Shown here: piece after piece, positions 23,871 to 35,075 of the stretch
How the letters are laid out: the number at the start of each line of letters is the position of its first letter
Position numbering within the stretch: position 1 is the stretch's first letter
Source: Takakia lepidozioides
Taxonomy: Eukaryota > Streptophyta > Takakiopsida > Takakiales > Takakiaceae
DNA length: 60,000 nucleotides
Assembly: GCA_030704615.1 (NCBI GenBank)
Contig: CM060733.1
Span: 5,706,001-5,766,000, forward strand
Direction of reading: 5' to 3'
Position numbers and translations under genes: made by a program
Notes under the pieces: generated by a model
Databases searched by the model: none
Told to the model about the DNA's origin: nothing
What the model saw: only the letters and a program-made list of their open reading frames with translations

Positions 23871-23872
23871 GT

Positions 23873-24510
23873 TGTCAAGGACGAGAACATGACAGAACAC
23901 AAACAAGATATCAGACTAGAGGTACAAGACTGGACAAGAAGTCAAGGTCGGCGTGGCCGAATGCATGGTAGGTGAACATGAATCAAGATAATCTTTATAA
24001 CAATGGACAATAGTACAAAATACTGGAACTTGACTCGGATACTGGAATGCTAGAAACTGGACTGGAATACCAGATACTAGAAACTGGACTGGATACTGGA
24101 AGCTGGACTGGAGTACTGGACTTGGAACAAGAGTAGCTTGAACTTGTGTTGGCGAGACTGAAGAGTGTCCAGTTTCGCCTCCTATATATACTGGCTACTA
24201 AGAAGCTTCCCCAAGAAGCTTCCCCTATGGAGATTTCTTGCTGGAGAAGTTTCCAAGATTAAACAAAGGTTTCTTGATGGAGAAGCTTCCTTAAACAAAG
24301 GAGGTATCTTGATGGAGAAGTTTCCTCCAAAGGAAGCTTCCTGAGTAGTTTCCCAAGTTACTCTTGGTAATTTGGTAAACTCCTGGTAATTTGGTAAGTA
24401 ATGGTAAATCATGGTAGATCACGATAGTCATGGTAACTTTCGGTAATATGGTAACTTGGTAACTTCTAGTATTTACTCCTGGTAAGTTCATCTGGGCTAT
24501 GTCCGTGACA
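23873..24510 (-). mobile_element. Solo LTR, family A, TSD CATGT
   Basis: 638-bp LTR with the same ends, flanked by perfect duplications CATGT (23,868-23,872 and 24,511-24,515). It follows the RT sequence of the DNMT-bearing element. Confidence 0.92.
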
Positions 24511-24515
24511 CATGT

Positions 24516-25480
24516 ACTCAGACAAGTATGTATTGTGAAAACACTCTGTCACCTATCCCACTTCTCAACACAACTAATTTTTCCCCTTGTTGGGAAGAAA
24601 TAGACAAGTTTCTTTCACAAGAAGACACCACTGCAGGAGATATTATAGCCATCAATCTCTGCTGACATCTCATCATTCTCCTCCAAGGACATGGGAGTTC
24701 TTTGCCTTGATCTGAAAGTGGTAAACACCAGTATACGACAAAATAAAATCCTCAAGTTATTGAGGATGAACTTTGAGCAACCGAATGTCATTTTTATTTT
24801 ATTTTTTTAAAAACAAGTGGAAACACATGGGAGTGACTGCTCACAAATCAGTCCCCTGAATTGTGGTGAGAGGAAAAAATAACCTCTTTCATAGATACCG
24901 CCGTAAGGCGCTGAGAGATGAGACACTGCCCATGGGAAGGGGCATTTTTTCTTTCTAAAAACTTAGGAAAAAAAAAACAACGTGACTGCCAATACTGTGG
25001 TGGTCGCTTCACATTTTTAAATTAAAGAAAAATAACCGCCAATTATGCGGTCGCTTAATTGTTCATTTTTTTTAAAATAACGACCGCCAATCTGGCATGG
25101 CCTCATAGATACTTGCCCAAGCTCCACAGACATCACTTCTAAAAACAGCCCACAACTCCTTCCAAACCCTTTTACTCTGTTTATGGCTTCCCAGCGGTCG
25201 CATATCACAAAGTGTCGAGGCGACCGCTGACCGGTCGACCATGAAGATTCTCTAAAACCTTCCTAGGCCACTCCAAATCATCGCATATTTCCCTTCGTTG
25301 GGATGACATTGGAAAAATGAGATATGGCCAATGCACAGGTGCAAAACATTTGTGAAAATGTGTCACATCAACCGTTTGAGGCCTAGGAGGAGGCATGAGG
25401 AGCAGACAATGAACAATTATGGGATGCGTTAACTTGCACCAATCAACATTTCCGGCATACTGCCAACTGATGGTTGCCAT
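24516..25480. other. Non-coding stretch with GCGACCGCC-type palindromes
   Basis: No gene seen. Between about 24,895 and 25,240 there are five or six diverged inverted-repeat cores of the type CGACYGCCAAT..TGGYGGTCGC separated by A/T-rich runs. It is a smaller, more decayed relative of the array at 42,150-42,880. Confidence 0.5.
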
Positions 25481-25484
25481 CCAA

Positions 25485-26540
25485 ATTATTTTTTTTTTTG
25501 CTTTGAAACTTTGTCAGTATATTCACTGTACTATCTGACAGGTCCTGGACAAATATGAGATTAAACGAAATTCCTTCAAAGGGCGATCTAATCGTTGCCT
25601 ATCCAAATGATTTTTGTTTGCTTCAAACTTTGCTAGCATTCTCTACATACCATCCGAAAGATCCTGGACAAATATGAGATAAAACAAAACTCATTCAAAG
25701 GGTGATCGAATAATTGACCATCGAATTGATTTTTGTTTGCTTTGAAAATTTCGCCTGTATGTTCAACATACCATCTAATATGTCCTCGAGAAATATGAGA
25801 TCAATCAAAATTCATTCAAAAGGCGATCGAATAGTTGACCATCCAAATGATTTTTGTTTACTTTGAAACTGTGCCAGTATGTTCAACATACCATCTCACA
25901 GGTCCCGGGCAAATATGACATCAAACGAAATTCATTCAAATGGCAATCGAATAGTTCACCATCTAATTGATTTTTGTTTGCTTTGAAACTTTGCAAGTAT
26001 ATTTATCATACCATCTAATAGGTCCCGGACAAATATGAGATCAAAGAAAATTCATTCAATGGGCCAACGGACGGTTTCCCATGAAAGTGATTTTTGTTTG
26101 CTTCGAAACTTTGCCAATACATTCAACATATCATCTAACAGGTCCCATAACTAATATGAGATCAATCAAAATTCATTCATTGGGCCAATAGATGGTTGCC
26201 TATCCAAATGATTTTTGTTTACTTTGAAACTTTGTTTAAATGTTCAACATACCATCTCAAAGGTCCCGGACAAATATGAGATCAATTGAAATTCATTCAG
26301 TAGGCCAATGGATGGTTGTCCATCCAAATGACTTTTATTTGCTTTGAAACTTTGCTTGTATGTGCAACATACCATCTTACAGGTCCCGGACAAATATGAG
26401 ATCAATCAGAACTCATTCAAATGCGATCGAATCGGTACCCATCCAAATGACTTTTGTTTGCTTTCAAACTTTGCTAGTATGTTCATCATACCATCTAACA
26501 GGTCTTGGACTAATATGAGATCAATCAAGCAGAAGCATAA
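25485..26540 (+). repeat. Satellite array, ~119-bp unit, about nine copies
   Basis: The phrase TTTTTGTTTGCTTTGAAACT recurs at about 25,494, 25,613, 25,731, 25,851, 25,970, 26,090, 26,211, 26,333 and 26,451, a period of 118-122 bp. Each unit also carries AACATACCATCTAACAGGTC, CGGACAAATATGAGATCAAT and AAATTCATTCA. Copies differ by point changes. Confidence 0.92.
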
Positions 26541-26647
26541 ACTGAGAGTTGGAAATAGAGAAGGAGTGAGACACCACAACAAGGATAAGCAGCCATATCG
26601 ACGCGGCTCAAAAGGAGGAGATACCATGAGGCATTGTGCCAAAATAG

Positions 26648-26959
26648 ATATCAGATGGCTCTCATTGTTCGATGTGCATGAATCTTTATGACCTAGAGGG
26701 AGGTCATGTGCTTGGATCATGTGGACATATGTTCCATCCCATGTGTCTTATCCATGCATCCTTATGGATGAACGCTTGCCCAAAATGTTGTACACCAATC
26801 CATCGTTGTTTCTATGAGCTGGTGGGCTTGGAAGATCTTATATCAATAGGTTATGAGTACAATCGGCACAACTCCATTGGATGGGCTACCATTTACATTT
26901 CTCAATTGTGTGCATTGGGGCAAAAATTTGTTGTGGGATGCAGACAGAGGAATACATAA
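26648..26959 (+). CDS. RING-finger protein fragment
   Basis: The frame after a TAG at 26,645 reads HCSMCMNLYDLEGGHVLGSC, then GHMFHPMCL and NACPKC. This gives a C-X2-C-X13-C-G-H-X2-H-X2-C-Xn-C-X2-C arrangement, a RING-type (E3 ubiquitin ligase-like) zinc finger, followed by CFYELVGLEDL. It stops at 26,957-26,959. A second open stretch at about 27,030-27,345 (SIIDWWEREQFCRTLGGHW, RLPEVQWVPQQNKLYDRQPI) may be a later exon. It lies between satellite arrays of opposite orientation, so it may be a transposon-borne gene. No start codon context was established. Confidence 0.45.
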   Translation: MSDGSHCSMCMNLYDLEGGHVLGSCGHMFHPMCLIHASLWMNACPKCCTPIHRCFYELVGLEDLISIGYEYNRHNSIGWATIYISQLCALGQKFVVGCRQRNT

Positions 26960-27309
26960 CATACATGCTGCAAACCGGAATACAGTAGTAAATCACCCCA
27001 ATATTTCTGAGTCACATCTGACTGGGAGATAACGGTACGTGCGGGAAGCATAATCGATTGGTGGGAGAGAGAGCAATTTTGCCGTACTTTGGGAGGGCAT
27101 TGGAGTGAGGCCAGGGGGAGGTTTTTCCGACTCCCAGAGGTCCAATGGGTACCGCAACAGAACAAATTATATGACCGACAACCAATTGGGAGACATTTGT
27201 TGTTGTTGGAAATGGAAGATGCTATATTATGTCATTGTCGAATGAATACGGCGTACAAGGATGTGAACCACAAAGGTATGAACCACATACCCACAAAGTT
27301 CTCGAACCA

Positions 27310-27785
27310 CAAAAAAAAATCATGTGGATGGGGAACAAGTCAATGACTACATGAATGCTGACCCATTGAATGAATTTCGATTGACCTCGTATCAATCCGA
27401 GACCTGTGAGACGATATACTAAACATACTACCAAAGTTTCAAATCAAACAAAAATCGTTTGGATGAGCAACCATCCGTTGGCCTATTGAACGAATTTCGT
27501 TTGATCTCATATTACTCTGGAACCTATTACATGGTATATTGAACATACTGGAAACTTTCAAAACAACAACAATCATCTGCATGGGCAACCATCCGTTGGG
27601 CCACTGAATGAATTTTGATTGATCTCATATTAGTCCGGGACTTGTGAGACGGTGTACTGAACATATTGCTAAAGTTTCAAAGCAAACAAAAATCATTGAT
27701 TGGGCAACCATCCGTTGGCCCATCGAATGAATTTCGTTTGATCTCGTATAACTCTGGGACCTGTTGGACTGCGTTTCGTCTGCAC
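27310..27785 (-). repeat. Satellite array, inverted orientation, about four copies
   Basis: Reverse complement of the 25.5-26.5 kb satellite: GTTTCAAA.CAAACAAAAATC, GGGCAACCATCCGTTGG, GAATGAATTTCGTTTGATCTC recur with ~119-bp period. Confidence 0.88.
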
Positions 27786-28285
27786 ATGATTTTTTTTTTA
27801 AATTCCAATCTTGATCCTTTTCTTAACGACTGCATATGCAATGTGTGTGCAAATTTTTTGGAGTGAACAAAAGTCATTTAGACCCAAAACCACATTTTCT
27901 TCCCTCATTTGCATTCCAAAGTCCATTTGTCTTCAACTTCATGCACTCTTCATAGAGAGTTCTGTAATGGTGAGCGAAGAAAACAAATTTTATTTTATTT
28001 TTTTCTCATTTTTGTTTGGTCCAAATGTTTACAAGGATGTAGTGGTGCGAGGGTTGAATTCACAGAACAAAATTCAGCCAAAAAAAAATCATTACGTAGC
28101 AGAAACCAATCATAGACATTCAAACTCTTTTTTTTTTGCTTAAAATTTATTTAATTTCGATTTAATTCAAAAATTGGTTGAAGGGTGAGAGCGTCGTTGG
28201 GGAGGGAAATGTTGAGGGATTAGGGTTTAGGATTTAGGGTGTAAAGTCTAGGGTTCACGTCACTTAATTCTGTTTGCACTTCACC
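27786..28285. other. No gene seen; telomere-like motif
   Basis: AT-rich. 28,217-28,256 reads as a degenerate TTTAGGG-type run (GATTAGGGTTTAGGATTTAG, GGTG, TCTAGGGTT). Confidence 0.45.
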
Positions 28286-28640
28286 ACATACTGATTGATC
28301 TCGTACTTGTGGAGGACTTATCATATAATATAGAAAATCATTTGGTTGGGGAAGCATCCATTCACCTTTTTTGTCAATTTTGATTCATCCCATACTTGTC
28401 TAGGACCTGCCAGAAGGTATGCAGAACATGCTGGCAAAGTTTGAAAAGAAACAAAAATCATTTTGATGGGGAACCATTTGTTCACCATTTTAATCAATTT
28501 CAATTGATATGGCCCACCCCCGAGTGGGACAGACGAAGTGGCTCTTAGTTATGTCGGTCCATGGACCGGAGTCTTCTATCTTTTTCTCAATTTCAATTGA
28601 TCCAATACTTGTTCGTGGCCTGTTAAAAGATACTAGGGTA
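28286..28640 (-). repeat. Diverged inverted satellite units next to the two-gene transposon
   Basis: GAAAAGAAACAAAAATCATTT, GGGGAACCATTTGTTC and TCAATTTCAATTGAT phrases with ~119-bp spacing (two to three units). The same version of the unit resumes at 40,555 beyond the transposon. Confidence 0.7.
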
Positions 28641-28650
28641 GCATGTGCCA
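28641..28650. repeat. Left target-site duplication of the two-gene transposon
   Basis: GCATGTGCCA, identical to 39,996-40,005. Confidence 0.78.
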
Positions 28651-28710
28651 CAGGGATGCCTCGGCGTGAGCCTGGTCACGTGAGCGCAACTGCGCTCACG
28701 CCACGTCACC
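28651..28710 (+). repeat. Left terminal inverted repeat
   Basis: Contains GGCGTGAGC… CACGTGAGCGC and then GCGCTCACGCCACGTCA, itself partly palindromic (GTGAGCGCAACTGCGCTCAC at 28,680-28,699). Pairs with the inverse of 39,930-39,995. Confidence 0.68.
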
Positions 28711-28859
28711 TTGCGCAAATGCCACGTCACGGGGCTCAGTCCACGTCATCACACGTGAAGGCCGCGTCACCACGCGCCCAGAAAGAAGTGGAGTGTATTC
28801 CCGCGGATTGGCACCCTTTACCGCGGAAACAAGCTGGACGACATAATAAAAGGCATTGA

Positions 28860-29210
28860 ATAAAGGATGGATGAATGTACAGTTGGATGATAAACAGATG
28901 GATGAGTGTGAAAAATGTATGTAGATGGATGAATGACGGATGGATAAGAGTAAAATGGATGAATGTATAATGGATGTTGAGCAATGACAAAAATTCATGA
29001 CAGGAAGATGCATGACCAAATCTTTTGACGAATGCACAACGTATATGAAATGAGTGTGGAAGGTTTGTGGGGTGGATTAAAGAGTACAGAGGATGAATGT
29101 ACAATGGATGTTGTACAAAGGAAGCTTTCATGAATGGAGCACGCATGAATACAGTGTAGATGAATGCACAATGGATATGAGAAGAGTCAGGGAGGTTTGT
29201 GAGATGGATT
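28860..29210 (+). repeat. GGATGAATG-phrase repeat in the left subterminal region
   Basis: The phrases GGATGAATG, GGATGGATGA and AATGGATG(T/A) recur ten or more times. 28,975-29,110 and 29,095-29,190 share longer blocks (ATGAATGCACAA.G.ATATGA, then GAGTG.GGAAGGTTTGTG), so a larger duplication is included. Confidence 0.6.
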
Positions 29211-29339
29211 CATACATATAGCAATTTAAACGAAAGTTGATTCTGTGATTATTATTTGTTCTAAAGGAACAACTACGGTGGAGGAAGGGGATTCAACGTT
29301 TTCCAGATAATATGAAAATGAATATTAAAAGAATACAGT

Positions 29340-32300
29340 TCAGTCTGACTCAGAGTCAGTACAATGTATCCCCTCTTCCTCTGCATCTAAGTCTAAGTAT
29401 TTTAGAACACCGGATCCACGCTGGATACACCTACGGCTGGCCACTAAAAAGTCAGGGGATAGGGACTCGGCCGCGTGAAGTGCCATTGCTTCGGCATAAA
29501 CAGGAAGCAGAAAATTGGAAAGGGGGCTGTCGAAAACAGACTCGCCAGAAATGACTGTATCTCCTGAAGATCCACCGCTGCCTTTCCTGAAAGACAGCCT
29601 GAAAAAGTTATTACTGTAACTTTGATGTTATCGAGAAATTGAGTATGACTCCCAAAGAGGGTTTAGCACTTACTCACATGAAAAGTCGTTGTCGACCTGC
29701 TTATCTTCGGGATCGTCATCATTTCGAATTTGAATCCGATCAGTCTGTGTGCCTGAAGTGGAGCCAGACAAAAGGGGGAGGAGCACGGTGTTGTAGAGGT
29801 CAGAATCACCCTCCATGCCAAAAAGGCTTCTTCCGCCTGCCTTGCATGCGTGGTAAGTTGCTCCTGCACCAGACAGGAGAACATGAACAGTTTGGAGGGG
29901 GGATTTAAGCAGATGAAACTGTTGAAAGGAAACCAATTCGGAAGGGAAAAAACGAACCTGTGGACACAGAAAGATCGACCACCCGTGCAGAGCGGTGGCT
30001 GCATGACTCCAGCAGTATTTGCATGAATGCTGGTGACTTTTCCTTTGCACCTCTCCAGGGAGTGCCATCTGGTCTCTTCAGAGTCTGACTGGACTGCATG
30101 AAGTTGTACAAAATGTCATCGACATGGGGCTCATAGGGGGGGTTGACGAAACAACCCTGGTCAGAAATCTCAAAGCTGCGGATGGAGGATGGTGTCTTTG
30201 ATGTGCGAATCCTCCGCAGGCAGATCGCCTCGAACATCCTCGTCTGGCAAAGATAGCAGGTTAGTGTGGTAAACACAATCTATAGTGGAAGTGTGTACAT
30301 CGGCTATTCAGAACTCTGACACAAAAAAATCATGAATCGGTGATGATCGGTGTCGATCATAAAACATTCTACTAGAGTGGAGCTGCAGAGAAAATTGAAA
30401 CTCATGATCAAAGCACAAGCAGAAGGGAGACGGCATACCAGCTGACCAGGGAAACCCCCTTTCACAAGGTAGAGGCTGTTCACACAATTCCATGTGCGCA
30501 AAACTTCAAACCCTGAAGACTTGAGGTATGATGCCAATGCCCGACGACTATCATTGTCACATGACTGAAAAAGCAGAAGTGTCCCTGCATCAGAGAGGAA
30601 ATTGTTACAGAACCCGAACACCCAACTCCAGTAGTTGTCCTCGAATTTGTTCCAGCCTGGCGTCTTGCCCTTTGGAAGAACTTCTGGCACAGCCTGGCCA
30701 TCCGGGATGTCGAGAATGACAATGTCGGCCGCATAAGTTTTCTGCACACCGCACACGAAGGTGGGACCTGTGCTCACCTGCAACAGACATGTTTTTTATA
30801 AGAACGATGGCAAGATTGTTTTCAAAGAACGAGACTGAAATACTGCCAACGAAACTTTCAGAGAAAAAGGAAAGAAACTGGAATTCTCACCAGATTGAGG
30901 AATGAGATTATATTGTCCCAGGTAGGGGATGGCACCCCAGTGTATCCTCTCTTTCGACTCTGCATCATCGAAAGCCAACCCTCATTAACAATTTTCATCT
31001 CTCCTGCTGAATCAGAACGGGAAGGGTGTGGCTTGGCATCGAACACGCACTGAAGAGTGCGGGTATATCTTCCAGCAGTAAAGTCCTGCCCACTCTCCAT
31101 CTCCTTTTCATTCTCCTTCCCCTTGTCCTTTTCCTTCTCTTTGGACTTGTCTTTGTCCTTTGGCTTTGCTGGTGAGATGGCTATGACATCAACAGCCTTG
31201 TCTTTTGGTTTGCGGCCCGCCTTCTTTCCCTTCTGCGGCGTTCCCTGAGCATCAGGCTCCTTGGCAGCCAATGTTGCTATGTTTCGTTGATACTCTTCGT
31301 CAGTCAAAGGCGCCAGCATCTCAGCGTTATTGTTCAAGTATTTCATATGCTGTTCTTGAAAGGTCGTGTGCTCAGGTGGGCAGTCAAGGTACCACCCACA
31401 GTCTCTGAAGTGAGAAGGACTCCAGTCCTTCAATATCCCTGCAGTATACATGGTTGGATCGTTTGCAGGGTCCGACCACATGTCAAGATAGTCGGGAATT
31501 CCGCTCAGGTGATTTCCTTCCATAAGCACATATTTCGTGTACCTGAAAAAAGGAGATAAATCCCAACCCACAAAAGCGCTCAGTGAGTAAGATGCAAGTA
31601 GAACAGAAAGAATAAAACATAGATTGAAATGGCTCTGAGAACTGCTCCAAGGACCTTTCAGGACCACACTACTGCTCCAGATATGAATGTCGTCAACGCC
31701 ATTCAGAACATTCCATTCAATGACACTGTAAATACACCCTAATCCAGGTGAATGCAAATTATCGTTTAGAAATGACACAGACATAGAAGTGAATGTCGTC
31801 AACGACATTCACTAATGAAGCCAAATTATTACTTAAATGAAGCAAAATCACAGGATGGAAATCAAAAAATTGAGTAAGGAACCCTCCAGGCAAACTCAAT
31901 GCACATTCATAACGAACCTATCACTGAGGACCTCACAACATCACTGTATGTGAATGGCGTCAACGCCATTCACAAAAATACAAAAAAGAAACCAATTACT
32001 TAGCTCCCCAATCCATGTAAATTGAATTTGTCGCTGTTGAATAATACAGACACAGCTGTGAATGTCGTCAACGACATTCACTTTGGATTTCTTAAAACAG
32101 AGCTTATCAAGCCTCCACATTCATCGCAAGAGGCAAAAACAATGCAGAACAACTGAATGTCTGCATTGACATTCAGCAAAATGAAGTGAGGAACCCTCAC
32201 TGTAACCTCTATGGACATTACAAAAATTTAAATAACTCTGAGGACCTCTCAACAACTCCGTATGTGAATGTCGTCAACGCCATTCAAGGACATTATCAAT

Positions 32301-35075
32301 TCTAATCAGGGACAATATAATTGCACCCTTAGATCCTAACCAGGTGAATTCATATACTCGCTTAAGAATGACTCAGACAAAGAAGTGAATGTCGTCAACG
32401 ACATTCAATCTGGATCTAAGATTGCAATCCATATGAAGCCACATTTTTTCCCAAAAAAACAGTAGAGTTTCAAGTATGACATTGCACCTGTACACAACTC
32501 GCATCATGGCCCACTCTCCTCCAACCTGACTGTCAAAGTCGTTGGACCGTAAAATGTTACCATCTTTGGAGAACTCCCGGAAAAAACAGTATCTCCAGGT
32601 GAGACCTCTCCACTTCCTTATGTATGCCTCCAATGACATTTGGGGAGGGGAAACAATCGCAATGTTCAGGTCCTTCAAAGTCTGATCCAGCACAATGACG
32701 GCGCGCTTTTCGAGCTGCAAATAGTATATTTGTCAGAATTGCAAAAAAGATACACATCACATACTTGAAGAGAAGAAACAGCATGTTCGAATACACACCT
32801 GACTCCAAAATGTAGCCTTGTGGAGCCAGTTATCAAACACCAAATCACTGATTCCTTCCACCTTTGTGCCAGGCTGTATGGTGCTCTTTGGGAACTGATT
32901 CAAGTCCTTTACTGTTTGATCTGAGTTCCATATCTCCAGCCACCTTATTTTTGTTTGTGGGTCGACCATCGATATGGCCAGCCGGTGCAATTTCTCCTGC
33001 TGCATCTCCGGATGCACATGCTTGTCATAGTGTGTTTTGATCTGCTGAAGGAACTCAGGACCAAGTCCAGGATCTACTATTCTAAGCTGCTTTCCGAAGG
33101 CTGACATCAATTTGGTTCTTCGCATTTCAAACTCCTTCTTTATTGCAGCTTCCACACCCTTTGATGTCCTTAGTTCTTCTGGTGTAGTGCGGTAATATTC
33201 GGATTTTCCCTTCTCAGCTGCCTCTGCCAGTTCTTGCTGCATTCATTCAAGTAGTGATTAGCTCCGAAGGGACTACAAACATGTATTCGAAAAGTAAACA
33301 GATTACAGACTCGGGCTTACCGCATACATGTACTCCAGAAACGCCTCTCGTGTCAAAGAATACCAAGTGCCTGCAGCTCTTCCTGTTTCGCACTTCTTGA
33401 TGATATTGGGTGGTAGTACTGTCCGAAAATCATCCAGCTTCATCAGACCAATCCTCTGAATTCGGAATAGTGTGTGAACCAAGCTTGTTGTCACATGCGA
33501 TTTCTCTGTCGATCTGCAAAAACATTGGAAACATTGCATTCCTTAACACTGTTTTTTGAGGATTAACAAGACACTACAGAGGGAATGAAATCTCCTGGAT
33601 GACTTACTTGTTCACGTCGTGCATAGCTGTAAGAAGCCTAGCGATGTCGTTTCCTGGATCCAAAACCATTGCCTCCACAGCAACATGCTTGTCTTTGTCT
33701 TTCGAATGGTGTTTCTGAATGTATCCCATCCATGCCAGCAATCGGTGGTTGCCGTCCCAGACGTAGAACATGTGGTTGCAGAATTGCTGGGTGTTCTTTC
33801 CCATCATGAGGCCCAGCTCGAACTCCTCATTGGCATCTTTCCAGCACTCATCCCAGTTATCACTGATCTCTGGAGACACTAATGTGCTTTTCCCATTTAT
33901 ATCCGTCAGTGACACATAAAAAACTTGTGCACCAAGTCTATATCCATGCACAAAATCACTCTCCAATTTTGTTATGTCATGGGAAAGAGGTGGACGCACA
34001 ACAGGCATTGATATCATCCGGCACAGAGGTATGTCCAGACGCCCTCCAGATACGAGCATGTCCCTTATAACCTCCTGAGAGTTTACCTTCTGGAATGACA
34101 TGAGTTCTTTCACCTTGTCAAGGTAGTGCACTTCGGATTCATCTGCTTCATCTGTATTCTCTGAGCTTTTTGCGGACTCGTCCCCATCTCCAGATCCTTT
34201 CCCCTCTGATCCTGTAGGCTTCGACCTCACAGTTTTCTGCACGATGCCATTCAGTTCTGACTGAGTGATTTGCAAATAGTGAATGGCGGTAACGACCATC
34301 ACTCTGTATCAAGGAAACTCACCATGAATGGTGTGAAAGAATTCAGCACAATCTACACATGCAAAGCTGAGACTGCCGTATTCAAAACAAAAGCGAGAGC
34401 GATAGCGAACGGCGTTAACGACAATCACAAAAGATAACGACCTGCCGGATCGGTGTTGTGTAATGACATACATGTGCAACTGATTGGCGGCAACGACATT
34501 CAGTGTAGTTTAGGGAGAATAGTAAGTGCAGACTCTCTCTTCAAACACATAGGTACATAAATCTCATGAGGAGAATCGAATGGCGTTAACGACGCTCGCA
34601 ATTCAGTAGTTCCTGCTAAAGAAGGGAAGAGGAAGGACTCCTTGAAAGGCAATCAGACAGACTATATGATAAAACTTACTGGCACCTTCTTAGGTTTTGA
34701 AATTTGATCCCCTTCTGCAGCTTTCCTCTTCCCTCTCACATCTGCTGGAGTTTCTGTCTGCGCAAGGGTTTCTTGACCTTCTCCAGGTTCGGCGTTCCGC
34801 GTGCTTCCACCTTCTTCAGTGTCCCTGCGAATCATCTCTGCCTCCACAGGCTGGCGCACTCTTATCGCCGACTGTGTCGCAGCCGCTGCCTCAGTCTCCG
34901 TCTGCTCTTGTGAATCAGTCTCCGCGTTCACCTGCTGCCTTGGCCCTGTGTTCTCCAACAAACGACGCCTCGTCATTTTCTCTCTTGCTCTGCGTCTCTC
35001 TCTAAGGGAAGTAAAATAAAGAGACTTTCTTCTCTTTCGTATTCTAGAAGGAACCCTCTCCAGCTTGACTACCAC
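29340..35075 (-). CDS. ParB-like / permuted DNA methyltransferase-like fusion protein, ten exons
   Basis: Ten exons, all GT-AG and all in phase, give 1,210 codons plus TGA: 35,075-34,681, 34,260-33,608, 33,513-33,321, 33,236-32,799, 32,714-32,488, 31,542-30,891, 30,777-30,439, 30,243-29,958, 29,863-29,674, 29,598-29,340. Residues 1-170 are Arg/Glu/Gln-rich and probably disordered; a later ATG near 34,976 is another possible start. Residues ~180-370 resemble a ParB/sulfiredoxin fold, with VWDGNHRLLAWM near 300. A helical region follows, then a Lys/Glu run near 748-790 with GRKPK. Residues ~854-1,105 match a beta-class permuted N6-adenine/N4-cytosine methyltransferase: AADIVILDIPD at the DPPY position (876-879), and late motif I as RVVDLSVSTGATYHACKAG then LFGMEGDSDLY. 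DIPD for DPPY suggests altered or lost catalysis. ParB-methyltransferase fusions are common in bacteria and phages. Exon 2 could instead start at 34,236. No lesion is visible. Confidence 0.75.
31543..32487. repeat. Intron 5: three diverged ~270-325 bp tandem repeats with seven palindromes
   Basis: Near-palindromes of 20 bp lie at 31,685-31,704, 31,791-31,810, 31,952-31,971, 32,060-32,079, 32,155-32,174, 32,266-32,285 and 32,387-32,406. The commonest form is GAATGTCGTCAACGACATTC (three copies); another is GAATGGCGTCAACGCCATTC (fully symmetric arms). Flanks alternate between two types (CAGACA.AGAAGT and GTATGT before the site), which reveals an older tandem repeat of ~270-325 bp. The palindromes are far better conserved than the flanks. 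Confidence 0.85.
34264..34680. repeat. Intron 1: four more copies of the palindromic motif
   Basis: Less symmetric versions at 34,281-34,300 (GAATGGCGGTAACGACCATC), 34,407-34,426 (GAACGGCGTTAACGACAATC), 34,482-34,501 (GATTGGCGGCAACGACATTC) and 34,578-34,597 (GAATGGCGTTAACGACGCTC), spaced 75-126 bp. All keep a central (C/G)G(T/G/C).AACG core. Confidence 0.75.

Larger units (their letters stand above)
19560..23872 (+). mobile_element. Ty3/gypsy element with a cytosine methyltransferase domain
   Basis: Gag with zinc knuckles, aspartic protease, a C5-cytosine-methyltransferase (Dcm/DNMT-like) segment and reverse transcriptase occur in this order on the plus strand. A solo LTR splits the methyltransferase at 22,048-22,654, and a second at 23,873 follows the last recognisable pol sequence. 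The copy is full of stops and frameshifts and has no LTRs of its own that I could identify. DNMT-bearing retrotransposons are known from a charophyte and from dinoflagellates, which supports the plant-lineage assignment. Confidence 0.82.

Noticed and set aside
25485-26540. 119-bp periodic array as CRISPR or protein-coding repeats
   Set aside because: Period is too long for CRISPR, units differ by substitutions, and there is no consistent open frame; it is a satellite.
31685-32406. Regularly spaced palindromes as a CRISPR array
   Set aside because: Spacers are themselves diverged repeats, spacing varies from 92 to 167 bp, and the setting is a eukaryotic intron with no cas genes.
29340-35075. 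Bacterial contamination or phage fragment, because of ParB and methyltransferase domains
   Set aside because: Nine GT-AG introns in phase, and position inside TIRs and a duplication next to a plant-type transposase.
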